64,000 bases of DNA. Origin: Halorussus salinisoli. GTDB taxonomy: Archaea; Halobacteriota; Halobacteria; Halobacteriales; Haladaptataceae. The stretch covers positions 434,001 to 498,000 of the forward strand of contig SZNP01000001.1 of assembly GCA_005239435.1 (NCBI GenBank). Reading direction: 5' to 3'. Below, one piece after another: positions 1-7,699 of this stretch. Numbering within the stretch: the stretch's first letter is position 1; every line of letters begins with the position of its first letter. The notes beneath the pieces are model-generated. The model saw only the letters and a list, made by a program, of their open reading frames with translations, had not been told where the DNA came from and did no database searches. Made by a program: the position numbers and the translations under genes.

Positions 1-456
1 CAGTTCGAGATTCTCGGAACCGTACTCGGCATGGTGCTGGCCATGACGTTCGTCTCGGCACCCTTCGCCGTCAACGCGGCCCGCGAGGCCTTCGAGTCGG
101 TGCCGACCCGGGTGGAGTGGGCCGCCCGGACGCTCGGCGCGAACCGCTTCGAGACGTTCCGGCGCGTGACCGCTCCGATGGCGTGGCGCGGCGTCCTGAC
201 CGGCGGTGTCCTCGCGTGGGCGCGGGCCGTCTCGGAGTTCGGCGCGGTCGCCATCGTGGCCTACAGCGTGGAGTTCTTCTACCTCCCCGAGGGCGAGACT
301 CTCAGCGCCCAGCATGCGCCCGTCTTCATCTACAACACCTACCTCTCGGCCGGACTCGACGAGTCGGGCGCGGTCGCCACCCTCCTGCTGGCGCTCTCGG
401 CGGTCATCTTCCTGCTGGTCCGGACGGTCGCCTACGACGACGGAGGGTGGCCGTGA
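1..456 (+). CDS. Molybdate/tungstate-type ABC transporter permease (3' part)
   Basis: The gene is cut off by the window start; 151 C-terminal residues remain and are open from base 1. This is the membrane-spanning permease of an oxyanion ABC importer. The cytoplasmic EAA loop that docks on the ATPase is visible as WAARTLGANRFETFRRV (about residues 39-55), followed by the ARAVSEFGAVAIV segment typical of ModB/WtpB/CysW permeases. A last hydrophobic helix lies near the C terminus. The ATPase gene starts 28 nt downstream on the same strand, so the two form an operon whose binding-protein gene is probably just outside the window. Molybdate or tungstate is the best substrate guess; sulfate is not excluded. 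Confidence 0.85.
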   Translation, partial: QFEILGTVLGMVLAMTFVSAPFAVNAAREAFESVPTRVEWAARTLGANRFETFRRVTAPMAWRGVLTGGVLAWARAVSEFGAVAIVAYSVEFFYLPEGETLSAQHAPVFIYNTYLSAGLDESGAVATLLLALSAVIFLLVRTVAYDDGGWP

Positions 457-484
457 CCCGGACGACTGCCGGAGGTGGTCGGCC

Positions 485-1555
485 GTGACGCTCGAAATCG
501 ACGTTTCCGCGGCGTTCACCGCCGAGGGCGCGGACCGGTTCGAGGTGACTGCGGACCTCTCGGTCGCCGACGGCGAGACGCTGGTGGTCCTCGGGCCGAG
601 CGGGTCGGGCAAGAGCCTCCTGCTGGAGACCGTCGCGGGGTTCCACGACCACGAGGGTCGGGTCGCGCTCTCGAACCGGGACCTGACCGACGTTCCCCCG
701 GAGGACCGCGGCCTCGGGTTCGTCTTCCAGGACTACGCTCTGTTCCCCCACATGACCGTCCGGGAGAACGTCGCCTTCGGCGGGAACTACCACGAGACCC
801 GCGACCCCGACGACCTGCTCGCGGAGTTCGGCGTGGCGGACCTCGCCGACCGCTACCCGCCGACCCTCTCCGGCGGCGAGTCCCAGCGAGTCGCCCTCGC
901 GCGGGCCTTGGCCGTCCGGCCCGACGCCTTCCTGCTGGACGAACCCCTCTCGGCGCTCGACGTGCCGACCCGCCAGACGCTCCGAGAGGTGTTGGCCGAC
1001 GTGCTGGCCGACCAGACCGCGGTGTACGTCACCCACAACCGGACGACGGCGCGGGCCATCGCCGACCGCGTGGCGGTCATCCGGGACGGGGAAATCGTTC
1101 AGACCGGCACGCCCGAGGCCGTCTTCGAGTGCCCCGACTCTCCCTTCGTCGCCCGGTTCACGGGCGCGAACTGCCTCGAACTCGACGGCGGCGCGCTCAC
1201 GGTGCCCGGCGGGAGTTTGACTTTCGACGGCGCGAGCGAGACCGGGACGTCAGGTGTGGGAGGGACACCGGGTGAGGGGGAGACTACGGGCGAGGGAACG
1301 ACGACGAGCGAGACGGCCACCCACCTCGCAGTCCGACCCGAACACGTCGAGCTCGACCCCGCGGACCCCGACTTCTCGGCGTCGGTAGAGCGCGTCCTCC
1401 GAGAAGACGGGCGGTGTCGCCTCGCACTCGACGTGGCGGGCCAGCGACTCGACGCCTACGTCGAGTCCCACCATCTTCCCCCGTCTCCGCCCGAGGGCGA
1501 AGCGGTCGGGGTCGCGCTCCCCCGCGACCGGGTGGCCCTGCTGTCGGACCGATAG
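485..1555 (+). CDS. ABC transporter ATP-binding protein, molybdate/tungstate type
   Basis: Cytoplasmic ATPase (356 aa from the GTG at 485) that energises the preceding permease. Walker A is GPSGSGKS, the Q-loop lies in FVFQDYALF, the signature is LSGGESQRVALARAL, and Walker B is FLLDEPLSALD followed by the switch His in VTHN. A C-terminal TOBE-like domain (AVRPEHVELD onward) follows a Gly/Thr/Glu-rich linker (about residues 255-280) that looks low-complexity and family-specific. A longer open frame begins at 206, but it overlaps the permease with no family resemblance, so the GTG giving VTLEIDVSAAF is preferred. ModC/WtpC-like by architecture; the exact anion is inferred. Confidence 0.88.
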   Translation: MTLEIDVSAAFTAEGADRFEVTADLSVADGETLVVLGPSGSGKSLLLETVAGFHDHEGRVALSNRDLTDVPPEDRGLGFVFQDYALFPHMTVRENVAFGGNYHETRDPDDLLAEFGVADLADRYPPTLSGGESQRVALARALAVRPDAFLLDEPLSALDVPTRQTLREVLADVLADQTAVYVTHNRTTARAIADRVAVIRDGEIVQTGTPEAVFECPDSPFVARFTGANCLELDGGALTVPGGSLTFDGASETGTSGVGGTPGEGETTGEGTTTSETATHLAVRPEHVELDPADPDFSASVERVLREDGRCRLALDVAGQRLDAYVESHHLPPSPPEGEAVGVALPRDRVALLSDR

Positions 1556-1570
1556 CTCCGACGTCCGGTG

Positions 1571-1577
1571 TTTATAA
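1571..1577 (+). promoter_or_regulatory. TATA-like box upstream of the LEA2 gene
   Basis: TTTATAA stands out in GC-rich DNA 16 nt after the ABC ATPase stop and about 83 nt before the GTG of the next gene. A second AT-rich box (ATTACTTA, 1596-1603) is closer to the start. Either would make the LEA2 gene independent of the ABC operon. Sequence resemblance only. Confidence 0.4.
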
Positions 1578-1659
1578 CGTCTTCCCGGCGAGAAAATTAC
1601 TTAGGGGATGGTCAGAAACCACCTCGCATGGCACGCGAACAGCGAATCGGGGTGGTGCG

Positions 1660-3474
1660 GTGAGTCTCGTCGGGGGAACGCTCGGGAAGGTCGCGGCGGT
1701 CCTCGCGGCCGGACTGGTCGTCTCGGCCGCCGGGGTCGGCGCGGCGGTCTCCACGGGCGTCCTGAACCTCCAACCGCCCGCAGTCGAATCGGTCGAGAAC
1801 GAGTGGGGAGAAATATCGCAGGAGCGCACGGGCATCCAGACCCGAATCGTCGTGAACAACCCGAACGGCGTCGGCATTCCCGGCGTGGCGGGCGTCTCCT
1901 ACGACGTGGCGATGAACGACGTGACCGTCGCCGAGGGGTCGAGCGGCGGTCTCTCGCTGTCGCCCGGCCGGAACGAGGTGACGCTCCGGACCGACGTCGA
2001 CAACGAGAAGATACCGGCGTGGTGGGCCAGCCACATCAACGACGGCGAGCGGACGACGGTCTCGGTCGAACCGTCGGTGAACGCCGCCTTCCTCTCGAAG
2101 AGTCTACCGTCGCGCGACAGAACCTTCGAGACCGACATGCTCTCGTCGTTCGACAGCGACTCGGGCCAGTCGGTCGAGTTCGGCGACGAGACCCTCCTGA
2201 CCGTCAAGGAGACCGAGGCGTCGTGGGGGACGGCCACTCGGAACGAGACGCCGCTCCGGTTTGCCGGGACGGTCCACAACCCCAACGGCGCACCCATCAG
2301 GTTCTCGAAAATCGGCTACGAAGTGTCGATGAACGACGTGACGGTCGCCGAGGGAACCACGGGCGAGAGCGTCGAAATTGCTGGCGAGTCCACCGAGACC
2401 ATCCACGTCAACTCGACGCTGGACAACCGAAAGTTGGACGAGTGGTGGGTCAGCCACCTCCGGAACGACGAGACGACGAACCTCGACGTGTCGGTGTTCG
2501 CGGTCGCCGAGACCGACTCCGGCACCGAGCGCGTCCCGCTTCCGTTCCTGAGCGAGCGCGTGGTCTTCGAGACCGACATCCTCGCCGGCGGGCAGGCGAC
2601 CACCCGCTCGGTCGAAACCGGCGACAACTTCGGGTTCGAACCGCCGGTCGTCGAGTCGGTCGAGCGCGACTGGTCGGCGACCGACTCCGGCACTCGGTTC
2701 TCGACCAACGTCGTTGTGAACAACCCCAACGACGCGGACTCGGTGCTCTCCGACGCGGCGCTCGACGCCGAGTACCGGATGTCGCTCAACGGCGTGACGC
2801 TCGTGGAGGACCGCACCGAATCGACGCTCGTACCGGGCCGCAACGAACTCGGCTTCGCCGGCGAGGTGAGCGACCGAACCATCAAGAAGTGGTGGATCAG
2901 TCACGTCGAGAACGGCGAGCGAACCGCCCTGACGATCGAGAGTCACGCGCTTGCCGACCTCGGATTCGCCGAACTGCCGGTCCCGCTCCCCGAGCAGAAC
3001 CGGACCTTCGAGACGGACATGCTCGGTGGCTTCTCGGGGGCCGACGAGGAGGTCGAGACACGCGGTCAGACGGTCGCCAGACTCCACGATATGAACTCTC
3101 GCTGGGGAGACGCCACGATGGACCGGACGCCGATGCTGATTTCGGGCGAGGTCACCAACGAGCGATCCCGGCCGCTGACCGTCGTGAAGTTCGGCTACGA
3201 GGTCCGGGCGAACGACGTGGTGCTGGCCGACGACGAGTCCCACGTCGGCACGACGATTCCGGGCGAGACGACCCGGAGTATCGAGACGACGGGATACCTC
3301 GACAACGACCAGATACCGTCGTGGTGGGTCAGCCACCTCCAGCGCAACGAGCAGACCGAGCTAAACGTGTCCTACTACGCCGTACTCGAGTACGGCGGCC
3401 AGCAGTTCACGGTCGAGCTTGACTCGATGAGCTACACCGACACCGTCGAGACGAACGCCTTCGGCGAGAAGTAG
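1660..3474 (+). CDS. Membrane-anchored protein with four LEA2/WHy repeats
   Basis: A 604-aa protein starting at GTG 1660 (VSLVGGTLGK), with an N-terminal hydrophobic helix (about residues 10-32) that anchors or exports it. Four repeats of about 140 residues follow, each with the pattern W-G-x(8-12)-NPNG, then SYDVxMNDVTVAEG, then WWxSHxxNxE and FETDxL. This matches the LEA type 2 / WHy fold of archaeal desiccation-related proteins. Repeat 3 keeps NNPND and repeat 4 is most diverged (TNERS). LEA2 domains are beta sandwiches linked to water stress in plants and bacteria; the role in haloarchaea is unproven. An upstream frame from 1414 continues open but lacks any domain and overlaps the ABC ATPase. 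Confidence 0.8.
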   Translation: MSLVGGTLGKVAAVLAAGLVVSAAGVGAAVSTGVLNLQPPAVESVENEWGEISQERTGIQTRIVVNNPNGVGIPGVAGVSYDVAMNDVTVAEGSSGGLSLSPGRNEVTLRTDVDNEKIPAWWASHINDGERTTVSVEPSVNAAFLSKSLPSRDRTFETDMLSSFDSDSGQSVEFGDETLLTVKETEASWGTATRNETPLRFAGTVHNPNGAPIRFSKIGYEVSMNDVTVAEGTTGESVEIAGESTETIHVNSTLDNRKLDEWWVSHLRNDETTNLDVSVFAVAETDSGTERVPLPFLSERVVFETDILAGGQATTRSVETGDNFGFEPPVVESVERDWSATDSGTRFSTNVVVNNPNDADSVLSDAALDAEYRMSLNGVTLVEDRTESTLVPGRNELGFAGEVSDRTIKKWWISHVENGERTALTIESHALADLGFAELPVPLPEQNRTFETDMLGGFSGADEEVETRGQTVARLHDMNSRWGDATMDRTPMLISGEVTNERSRPLTVVKFGYEVRANDVVLADDESHVGTTIPGETTRSIETTGYLDNDQIPSWWVSHLQRNEQTELNVSYYAVLEYGGQQFTVELDSMSYTDTVETNAFGEK

Positions 3475-3554
3475 GACGCCACTGCGGACGATTTTTGCTA
3501 CCAATTCGCACGCAATCGGTAACGGTTTCGTACCGGAACGACACGGTCCAGTCG

Positions 3555-4043
3555 ATGCCCGACGTTCGTGACCTCACGCCCGAGGACGCCCCGGAACTGA
3601 CCGCGCTCTACGGGGAGTACGAGTGGTGGGACGACCGCGACGTCGCGGGAGTCCGCGAGGCGCTGGCCGAGACCGAAGTCGCCGTCGGCGTCGAGTGCGA
3701 GGCGAGAACCGCCTCGGAAGCGAGCGGTGGCGAACCGCGAGCGGACGACGGCGAACTCGTCGCCGCGGCACGAGTCCTGACCGACTATAACTACTACGCG
3801 AACGTCTTCGACGTTATCGTGGCCGCGGACCGCCGCGGCGAGGGTCTCGGCGAGGTCCTGATGAACGCGGTGTGCGACCACCCGGACTTGCAGTCGGTTC
3901 CCGGCCTCTCGCTCCTCTGTCGAGAGGGGTTGGTTCCGTTCTACGAGTCGGTCGGCTTCGAACCGTTCGACTCGGAGTTCGAAGTCCCCGAGGGCGGCAC
4001 CGAGGAGTTAGTCCGGATGACCTACGCGCACGACGACTCGTAG
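3555..4043 (+). CDS. GNAT family N-acetyltransferase
   Basis: A 162-aa acetyl-CoA-dependent acyltransferase. The start chosen is ATG 3555 (MPDVRDLTPEDAPEL), because an N-terminal 'R-DLTPEDA' strand-helix is typical and the longer frame adds 20 unfolded-looking residues. The core acetyl-CoA segment is DVIVAADRRGEGLGEVLMNAV (RxxGxG/A-like, about residues 90-110), followed by the beta-6 strand SLLCREGLVPFYESVGFEPF, a classic GNAT C-terminal motif. A short acidic insertion (about residues 53-70) precedes the core. Substrate unknown; no operon partner is evident. Confidence 0.85.
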   Translation: MPDVRDLTPEDAPELTALYGEYEWWDDRDVAGVREALAETEVAVGVECEARTASEASGGEPRADDGELVAAARVLTDYNYYANVFDVIVAADRRGEGLGEVLMNAVCDHPDLQSVPGLSLLCREGLVPFYESVGFEPFDSEFEVPEGGTEELVRMTYAHDDS

Positions 4044-4098
4044 AGAGGCGAACGCTCGCCTCGACGAACCACCGGTTTGCCGAGTTCTGCGGTGCGTA

Positions 4099-4120
4099 GC
4101 GACCGGGTGGAGCGTTCTAC
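4099..4120 (+). repeat. Half copy of the fold-back repeat family
   Basis: This 22-nt segment matches, with a few mismatches and one gap, the right end of the repeat copies at 15583-15605 (+) and 45041-45063 (-): GCGACCGGG, then a G-rich run, then TTCTAC. The left half of the element is not visible here, so it is a solo end or decayed copy between the GNAT gene and the micro-ORF. Confidence 0.5.
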
Positions 4121-4189
4121 GTCTCGCACCAGCAAGAAGTCCGAGAAAAGTAGCGCAGACTTTTCACCGTTCACACCCCATTCCCGAGC

Positions 4190-4339
4190 ATGAACTGGGC
4201 CGACCTCTTCGAGCGCGGCGAGGCGTACGAGACCGACGTGGCGACGATACGCGAGGCGCTCGCGTCCCGCCGAGACCACGCAAGCGAGGGCACGGGTTCG
4301 GAGAGCGAGAACGCGAGTTCGGAGGGCGAGGATGCCTGA
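4190..4339 (+). CDS. Small acidic protein overlapping the PIN gene (49 aa)
   Basis: A 49-aa ORF from ATG 4190 (MNWADLFERGEAYETDVATI) to TGA 4339. The first 30 residues look like an amphipathic helical motif (DLFERGEAYETDVATIREAL); the rest is Ser/Glu-rich and probably disordered. Its end overlaps the next start by 8 nt (ATG at 4332), a typical translationally coupled pair. Its position directly before a PIN-domain gene resembles an antitoxin-toxin arrangement, but no DNA-binding fold can be recognised, so this is only inference. Alternatively it is a regulatory or stabilising subunit. Confidence 0.65.
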   Translation: MNWADLFERGEAYETDVATIREALASRRDHASEGTGSESENASSEGEDA

Positions 4340-4811
4340 GGCCTCCGAAACGAACCCGGCCCGCATCGTGGCGGACGCCGACGTGCTGGTCGCCGACCTC
4401 CTCGTCGGCGACTCGGCCCGCGAGGCGATGGACGAAATCCGCGGCCACTCGTGGGTCGAACTGGTCGCCAGCAATCACCTGCTCGACGACGCCGAGGCCG
4501 TGATTCGGGACCTCGCGGGCGACGACCTCGCGGCGGCGTGGCGCGAGAAAATCGAAGCCCTGCGCGTCGAAGTCGAACACCCTGAGGGCGACAACCCGGC
4601 GCTGGCGAGCGCGTATCACGGGCGGGCCGCCCACGTTCTGAGCTACGACGAGGGGCTTCGAGGCGCGGAAGCGAGCGCGACCCTCGGGTCGCGCCTGAAC
4701 GTAAGCGTCAAGACGCCCGACGGGTTCGCGGCGCTGTTCGACGCGGAATCGCTGTACGAGGCCGTGGAGGACGGGGAGTATCCGGGTCCGGACCAGGACC
4801 CGCGAACGTAG
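4332..4811 (+). CDS. PIN-like domain protein (DUF7384-like)
   Basis: A 159-aa protein. The N-terminal strand IVADADVLVADLLVG carries the first acidic residue expected in PIN ribonucleases. A central EAVIRDLAGDDLAAAW helix and the late strand AAHVLSYDEGLRGAEA supply further acidic positions, and RLNVSVKTPDGFAALF closes the fold, as in haloarchaeal DUF7384 proteins (named from memory). PIN proteins are metal-dependent RNases, but here the active-site set is not certain. It is coupled to the 49-aa ORF upstream by an 8-nt overlap. Confidence 0.7.
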   Translation: MPEASETNPARIVADADVLVADLLVGDSAREAMDEIRGHSWVELVASNHLLDDAEAVIRDLAGDDLAAAWREKIEALRVEVEHPEGDNPALASAYHGRAAHVLSYDEGLRGAEASATLGSRLNVSVKTPDGFAALFDAESLYEAVEDGEYPGPDQDPRT

Positions 4812-4988
4812 ACTTCGGGCACTAGCGCGCCGGGACGGGAGGCGAGAACGGCGCGCCGAGTTCGGGGTCGAAACGAGCGCCGCTCCGAATGACGAGCGAC
4901 TGCTCGGTTCGTCTCGCGTGAACACTGCTCGCACCCGAACTCTCGTCTTCGGTGGCTTCAAGCCCCGACCGACCGTCGGTGGGAGTCG

Positions 4989-6032
4989 ATGGACGTAGAC
5001 TACGGGGACGCGCGTTCGATACTCGTCGGGTTCGGCGCTGGCGGCGTCGTTCTGCTGGCGCTCTACTCCATAGTCGGTCTGGAGGACGTGCTGTCGGCGC
5101 TGTCGCGGGCCGACCCGTGGCTCGTCGCGGCGGTCTGTGCCGCGGCAGTCGGCTGGCTGTTCGCGTGGGGACTGGCGCTTCGAACCGTCCTCTCGGTCAT
5201 CGCGGTCGAAGTGACGGTTTTACGGTCGTTCCTGCTGTTCGCAGGCGCGACCTTCGCAAACAACGTCACCCCATTCGGTCAGGCCGGCGGCGAACCCTTC
5301 AGCGCCCTGCTGGTCTCGCGCACGACCGGGACCGAGTACGAGAACGGACTGGCCGCGGTCGCCAGCGTGGACACCCTCAACTTCGTGCCCTCCATCTCGT
5401 TCGCACTCGTCGGCGTCAGTTACTACGCGACCCGGTTCACCGTGGGTGACGAGGTGGAACTTGCGGCGGCGTCGATTCTCGCGCTCGCACTCGCGGTTCC
5501 GGTCCTCGCGTATGTCGGGTGGCGGAACCGCCACCGCGTCTCCGACTTCGTAATCGCGGCCGCGGTCCCCGTGGGCCGGGCGCTCGGCCGCGTCGTTCCC
5601 CGAGTCGACCCGCCCAAGGAGTCGCAGGTCCGCCACCGAATCGAGGGGTTCTTCGGCGCGTTGGAGCGCGTCGGCGGCGATCAACACCAGTTGGCGCTCG
5701 CGCTGTCGTTCTCGGCGCTCGGATGGTTCCTGCTCTCGGTGTCGCTGTGGCTCTCGCTGCTCGCGCTCGGCCACTCGGTTCCGTTCGCGGCCGCGCTGTT
5801 CATCGTCCCGCTCGGGAGCGTGGCTGGCGTCACGCCGTTACCGGGAGGACTCGGTGGCGTGGAGGCCACCCTAATCCTGCTCATCGTCCCCATCACGGGC
5901 GTCGACGCTCAGACCGCGGCGGCCGCGGCGGTCCTCCACCGCGGCGCGACCTACCTGCTCCCGGTCCTGCTCGGCGGGAGCGCGACAGCGATGCTGGAGG
6001 CCGACAACGCTCACGGGTCGGCAAGCGACTGA
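4989..6032 (+). CDS. UPF0104/LPG-synthase transmembrane-region family protein
   Basis: A 347-aa integral membrane protein with about eight hydrophobic segments. Family hallmarks are the NNVTPFGQAGGEPFSALLV loop (about residues 91-109), VDTLNFVPSISFALVGV, and the late PLGSVAGVTPLPGGLGGVEATLI segment. These are typical of the YbhN/AglD-type flippase-like membrane domain also found N-terminal in lysylphosphatidylglycerol synthases; the synthase domain itself is absent. Members are linked to lipid or glycolipid transfer across membranes. It stands alone, with divergent context and no glycosyltransferase beside it, so the substrate is unknown. Confidence 0.82.
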   Translation: MDVDYGDARSILVGFGAGGVVLLALYSIVGLEDVLSALSRADPWLVAAVCAAAVGWLFAWGLALRTVLSVIAVEVTVLRSFLLFAGATFANNVTPFGQAGGEPFSALLVSRTTGTEYENGLAAVASVDTLNFVPSISFALVGVSYYATRFTVGDEVELAAASILALALAVPVLAYVGWRNRHRVSDFVIAAAVPVGRALGRVVPRVDPPKESQVRHRIEGFFGALERVGGDQHQLALALSFSALGWFLLSVSLWLSLLALGHSVPFAAALFIVPLGSVAGVTPLPGGLGGVEATLILLIVPITGVDAQTAAAAAVLHRGATYLLPVLLGGSATAMLEADNAHGSASD

Positions 6033-6079
6033 GACGCCGACTCTGAGACTCTGGCCCAGCCACGTTCCGTAACGATGGC

Positions 6080-6086
6080 TTTAAAC
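6080..6086 (+). promoter_or_regulatory. TATA box for the S19e cluster
   Basis: TTTAAAC lies 24-30 nt upstream of ATG 6110. At that spacing transcription would begin at or next to the start codon, giving the leaderless mRNA common in haloarchaea. This supports ATG 6110 over the GTG at 6104. Confidence 0.65.
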
Positions 6087-6109
6087 GCCGCGGAACGGAA
6101 TTCGTGGGT

Positions 6110-6565
6110 ATGACGACGCTCTACGACGTTCCCGCGGACGACCTCATCGACGCGGTCGCCGCGAACCTGGAGGACCGACTCGAACAACCGGATTGGGCCG
6201 AGTACGCCAAGACCGGCGAAAGCCGCGAACTCCCGCCCGAACAGGAGAACTTCTGGTCGCGCCGCGCCGCCAGCCTGCTCCGGAAAGTCGCTATCGACGG
6301 CCCGGTCGGCGTCGAGCGACTCTCCACCGAGTACGGCGACAAGAAGGGCGGTTCGAACCGCTATCAGGTCGCTCCCGAACACCGTACGGACGGTAGCCGG
6401 AACGTCATCCGGACTATCCTCCAGCAGCTCGAAGACGAGGACCTCGTGGGCACCGAGGGCAGCGCGGGCCGCATCGTGACCGGCGAGGGTCGAAGCCTCC
6501 TCGACGACGCCGCGGGCGAGGTCATGGAGGACCTCGACCGACCGGAACTCGAACGCTACGCGTAG
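6110..6565 (+). CDS. rps19e: 30S ribosomal protein S19e
   Basis: A 151-aa archaeal/eukaryotic-type small-subunit protein. MTTLYDVPADDLIDAVA opens the family, followed by PDWAEYAKTGESRELPP, the conserved FWSRRAASLLRKVAIDGPVG segment (about residues 45-65) and SNRYQVAPEHRTDGSRNVIR. The C-terminal GRIVTGEGRSLLDDAA is also typical. It is required for 40S/30S head maturation in relatives. It heads the cluster S19e-PDCD5-PP-loop-HisS, the first two of which are often neighbours in archaea. A GTG six bases upstream is possible but the TATA spacing favours the ATG. Confidence 0.95.
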   Translation: MTTLYDVPADDLIDAVAANLEDRLEQPDWAEYAKTGESRELPPEQENFWSRRAASLLRKVAIDGPVGVERLSTEYGDKKGGSNRYQVAPEHRTDGSRNVIRTILQQLEDEDLVGTEGSAGRIVTGEGRSLLDDAAGEVMEDLDRPELERYA

Positions 6566-6657
6566 ACGAACCGCAGCGATACGTTTCTGCGACTCCCCGA
6601 ACGACATCCCGGCTCCGTAATCATTTTTGGCCACGGGCGTTAACTACGAGATAACGT

Positions 6658-6999
6658 ATGAGCGAACAGCCCGACGACGAGCGACTCGAAGAACTCCGCA
6701 AGCAGAAGATGCAGGAGATGCAGGACCAGGCCGACCAGAGCGAGGCCCAGGAGCAGGCCCAACAGCAGGCCGACGCCCAGAAGCAGGCGCTACTCCGCAA
6801 GCATCTCACCGACGGTGCGCGCAAGCGACTCAACTCCGTCCGGATGAGCAAGCCCGACTTCGCCGACCAAGTTGAGCGACAGGTCCTCGCGCTGGCTCAG
6901 AGCGGCCGCGTCAGCGGTAAGATCGACGAGGACAAGATGAAAGAGCTTCTCCGCGAACTCAAGCCCGACTCGAAGAGCTTCAACATCCGGCGTCGGTGA
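6658..6999 (+). CDS. PDCD5 family DNA-binding protein
   Basis: A 113-aa small basic/helical protein. The N-terminal third is a Gln/Glu/Lys-rich coiled coil ([20 protein letters not shown]), followed by the conserved core [20 protein letters not shown] and [20 protein letters not shown], and [20 protein letters not shown]. This is the archaeal homologue of programmed cell death protein 5, reported to bind nucleic acids or chaperonin complexes. An unusually long Gln run compared with archaeal relatives sits at residues 17-45. It follows S19e at 92 nt and ends one base before the next gene. Confidence 0.93.
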   Translation: MSEQPDDERLEELRKQKMQEMQDQADQSEAQEQAQQQADAQKQALLRKHLTDGARKRLNSVRMSKPDFADQVERQVLALAQSGRVSGKIDEDKMKELLRELKPDSKSFNIRRR

Positions 7000-7000
7000 G

Positions 7001-7591
7001 ATGGATCTCGGGCTACTCTACAGCGGCGGGAAAGACTCGACGCTCGCCGGCCTCCTGCTCGAAGACTTCTACGACGTAACGCTCGTCACCGCCACGTTCG
7101 GCGTCACCGACGCCCACGAACACGCTCGCCGGACCGCCGACCACCTCGGCTTCGAGTTCGAGACGGTCGAGTTGGACGGCGACGTGGCCGAGCAAGCCGT
7201 CGAGCAGATGGTCGAGGACGGCTACCCCCGTAACGGCATCCAGCAGGTTCACCTCCACGCGCTCGAAGTCGTCGCGGACATGGAGTTCGACGCGGTGGCC
7301 GACGGTACCCGCCGCGACGACCGGGTGCCCTCGGTGTCACGGGCACAGGCCCAGAGTCTCGAAGACCGCCACAAGGTCGATTACATCGTCCCGCTGGCGG
7401 GGTTCGGGCGCGGGGCGGTCGATTCCCTCGTGGACGAGACGCTGGACGTGACCGTTGGCCCGAGCGAGCAGATTCCGAAGGCCGACTACGAGGACGAACT
7501 CCGAGAACTGCTGGTGCGCGAGTACGGCGACGACGCCGTGGCCGACGTGTTCCCGGACCACACCCAGACCTACGTGAACGGTCTCAATTGA
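7001..7591 (+). CDS. PP-loop (N-type) ATP pyrophosphatase family protein
   Basis: A 196-aa protein beginning at ATG 7001, one base after the preceding stop, so co-translated with PDCD5. The PP-loop SGGKDS (residues 8-13) binds ATP for adenylation. VTATFGVTDAHEHARRTADH and the second-half DGTRRDDRVPSVSRAQAQSL match the archaeal 'asparagine synthase/alpha-hydrolase' subgroup (DUF7411-like, from memory). Relatives adenylate a carboxyl or amide before ligation or thiolation, often of tRNA. No zinc fingers or extra tRNA-binding domain are present. Substrate unknown. Confidence 0.8.
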   Translation: MDLGLLYSGGKDSTLAGLLLEDFYDVTLVTATFGVTDAHEHARRTADHLGFEFETVELDGDVAEQAVEQMVEDGYPRNGIQQVHLHALEVVADMEFDAVADGTRRDDRVPSVSRAQAQSLEDRHKVDYIVPLAGFGRGAVDSLVDETLDVTVGPSEQIPKADYEDELRELLVREYGDDAVADVFPDHTQTYVNGLN

Positions 7592-7699
7592 CGGTCGCCG
7601 ACTCTTCACGTTCTCGCTCGTCGGTCGCCGCCGACTTGTCGTCCGGCAAGACGCGCGCAAAGTAAAAGTTTCAAGCGCGCGCTCGCCCAACGCTTCTCC

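Noticed and set aside
206..484. Upstream extension of the ABC ATPase frame
   Set aside because: Ser/Arg-rich, overlaps the permease and has no similarity to ABC ATPases; GTG 485 fits the family start.
404..1036. Long antisense ORF over the ABC ATPase gene
   Set aside because: GC-rich haloarchaeal coding DNA leaves many open antisense frames; this one is Arg/Val-rich with no domain. The same applies to the antisense ORFs at 2104-3336, 12340-13938, 34693-36513 and 45551-48481.
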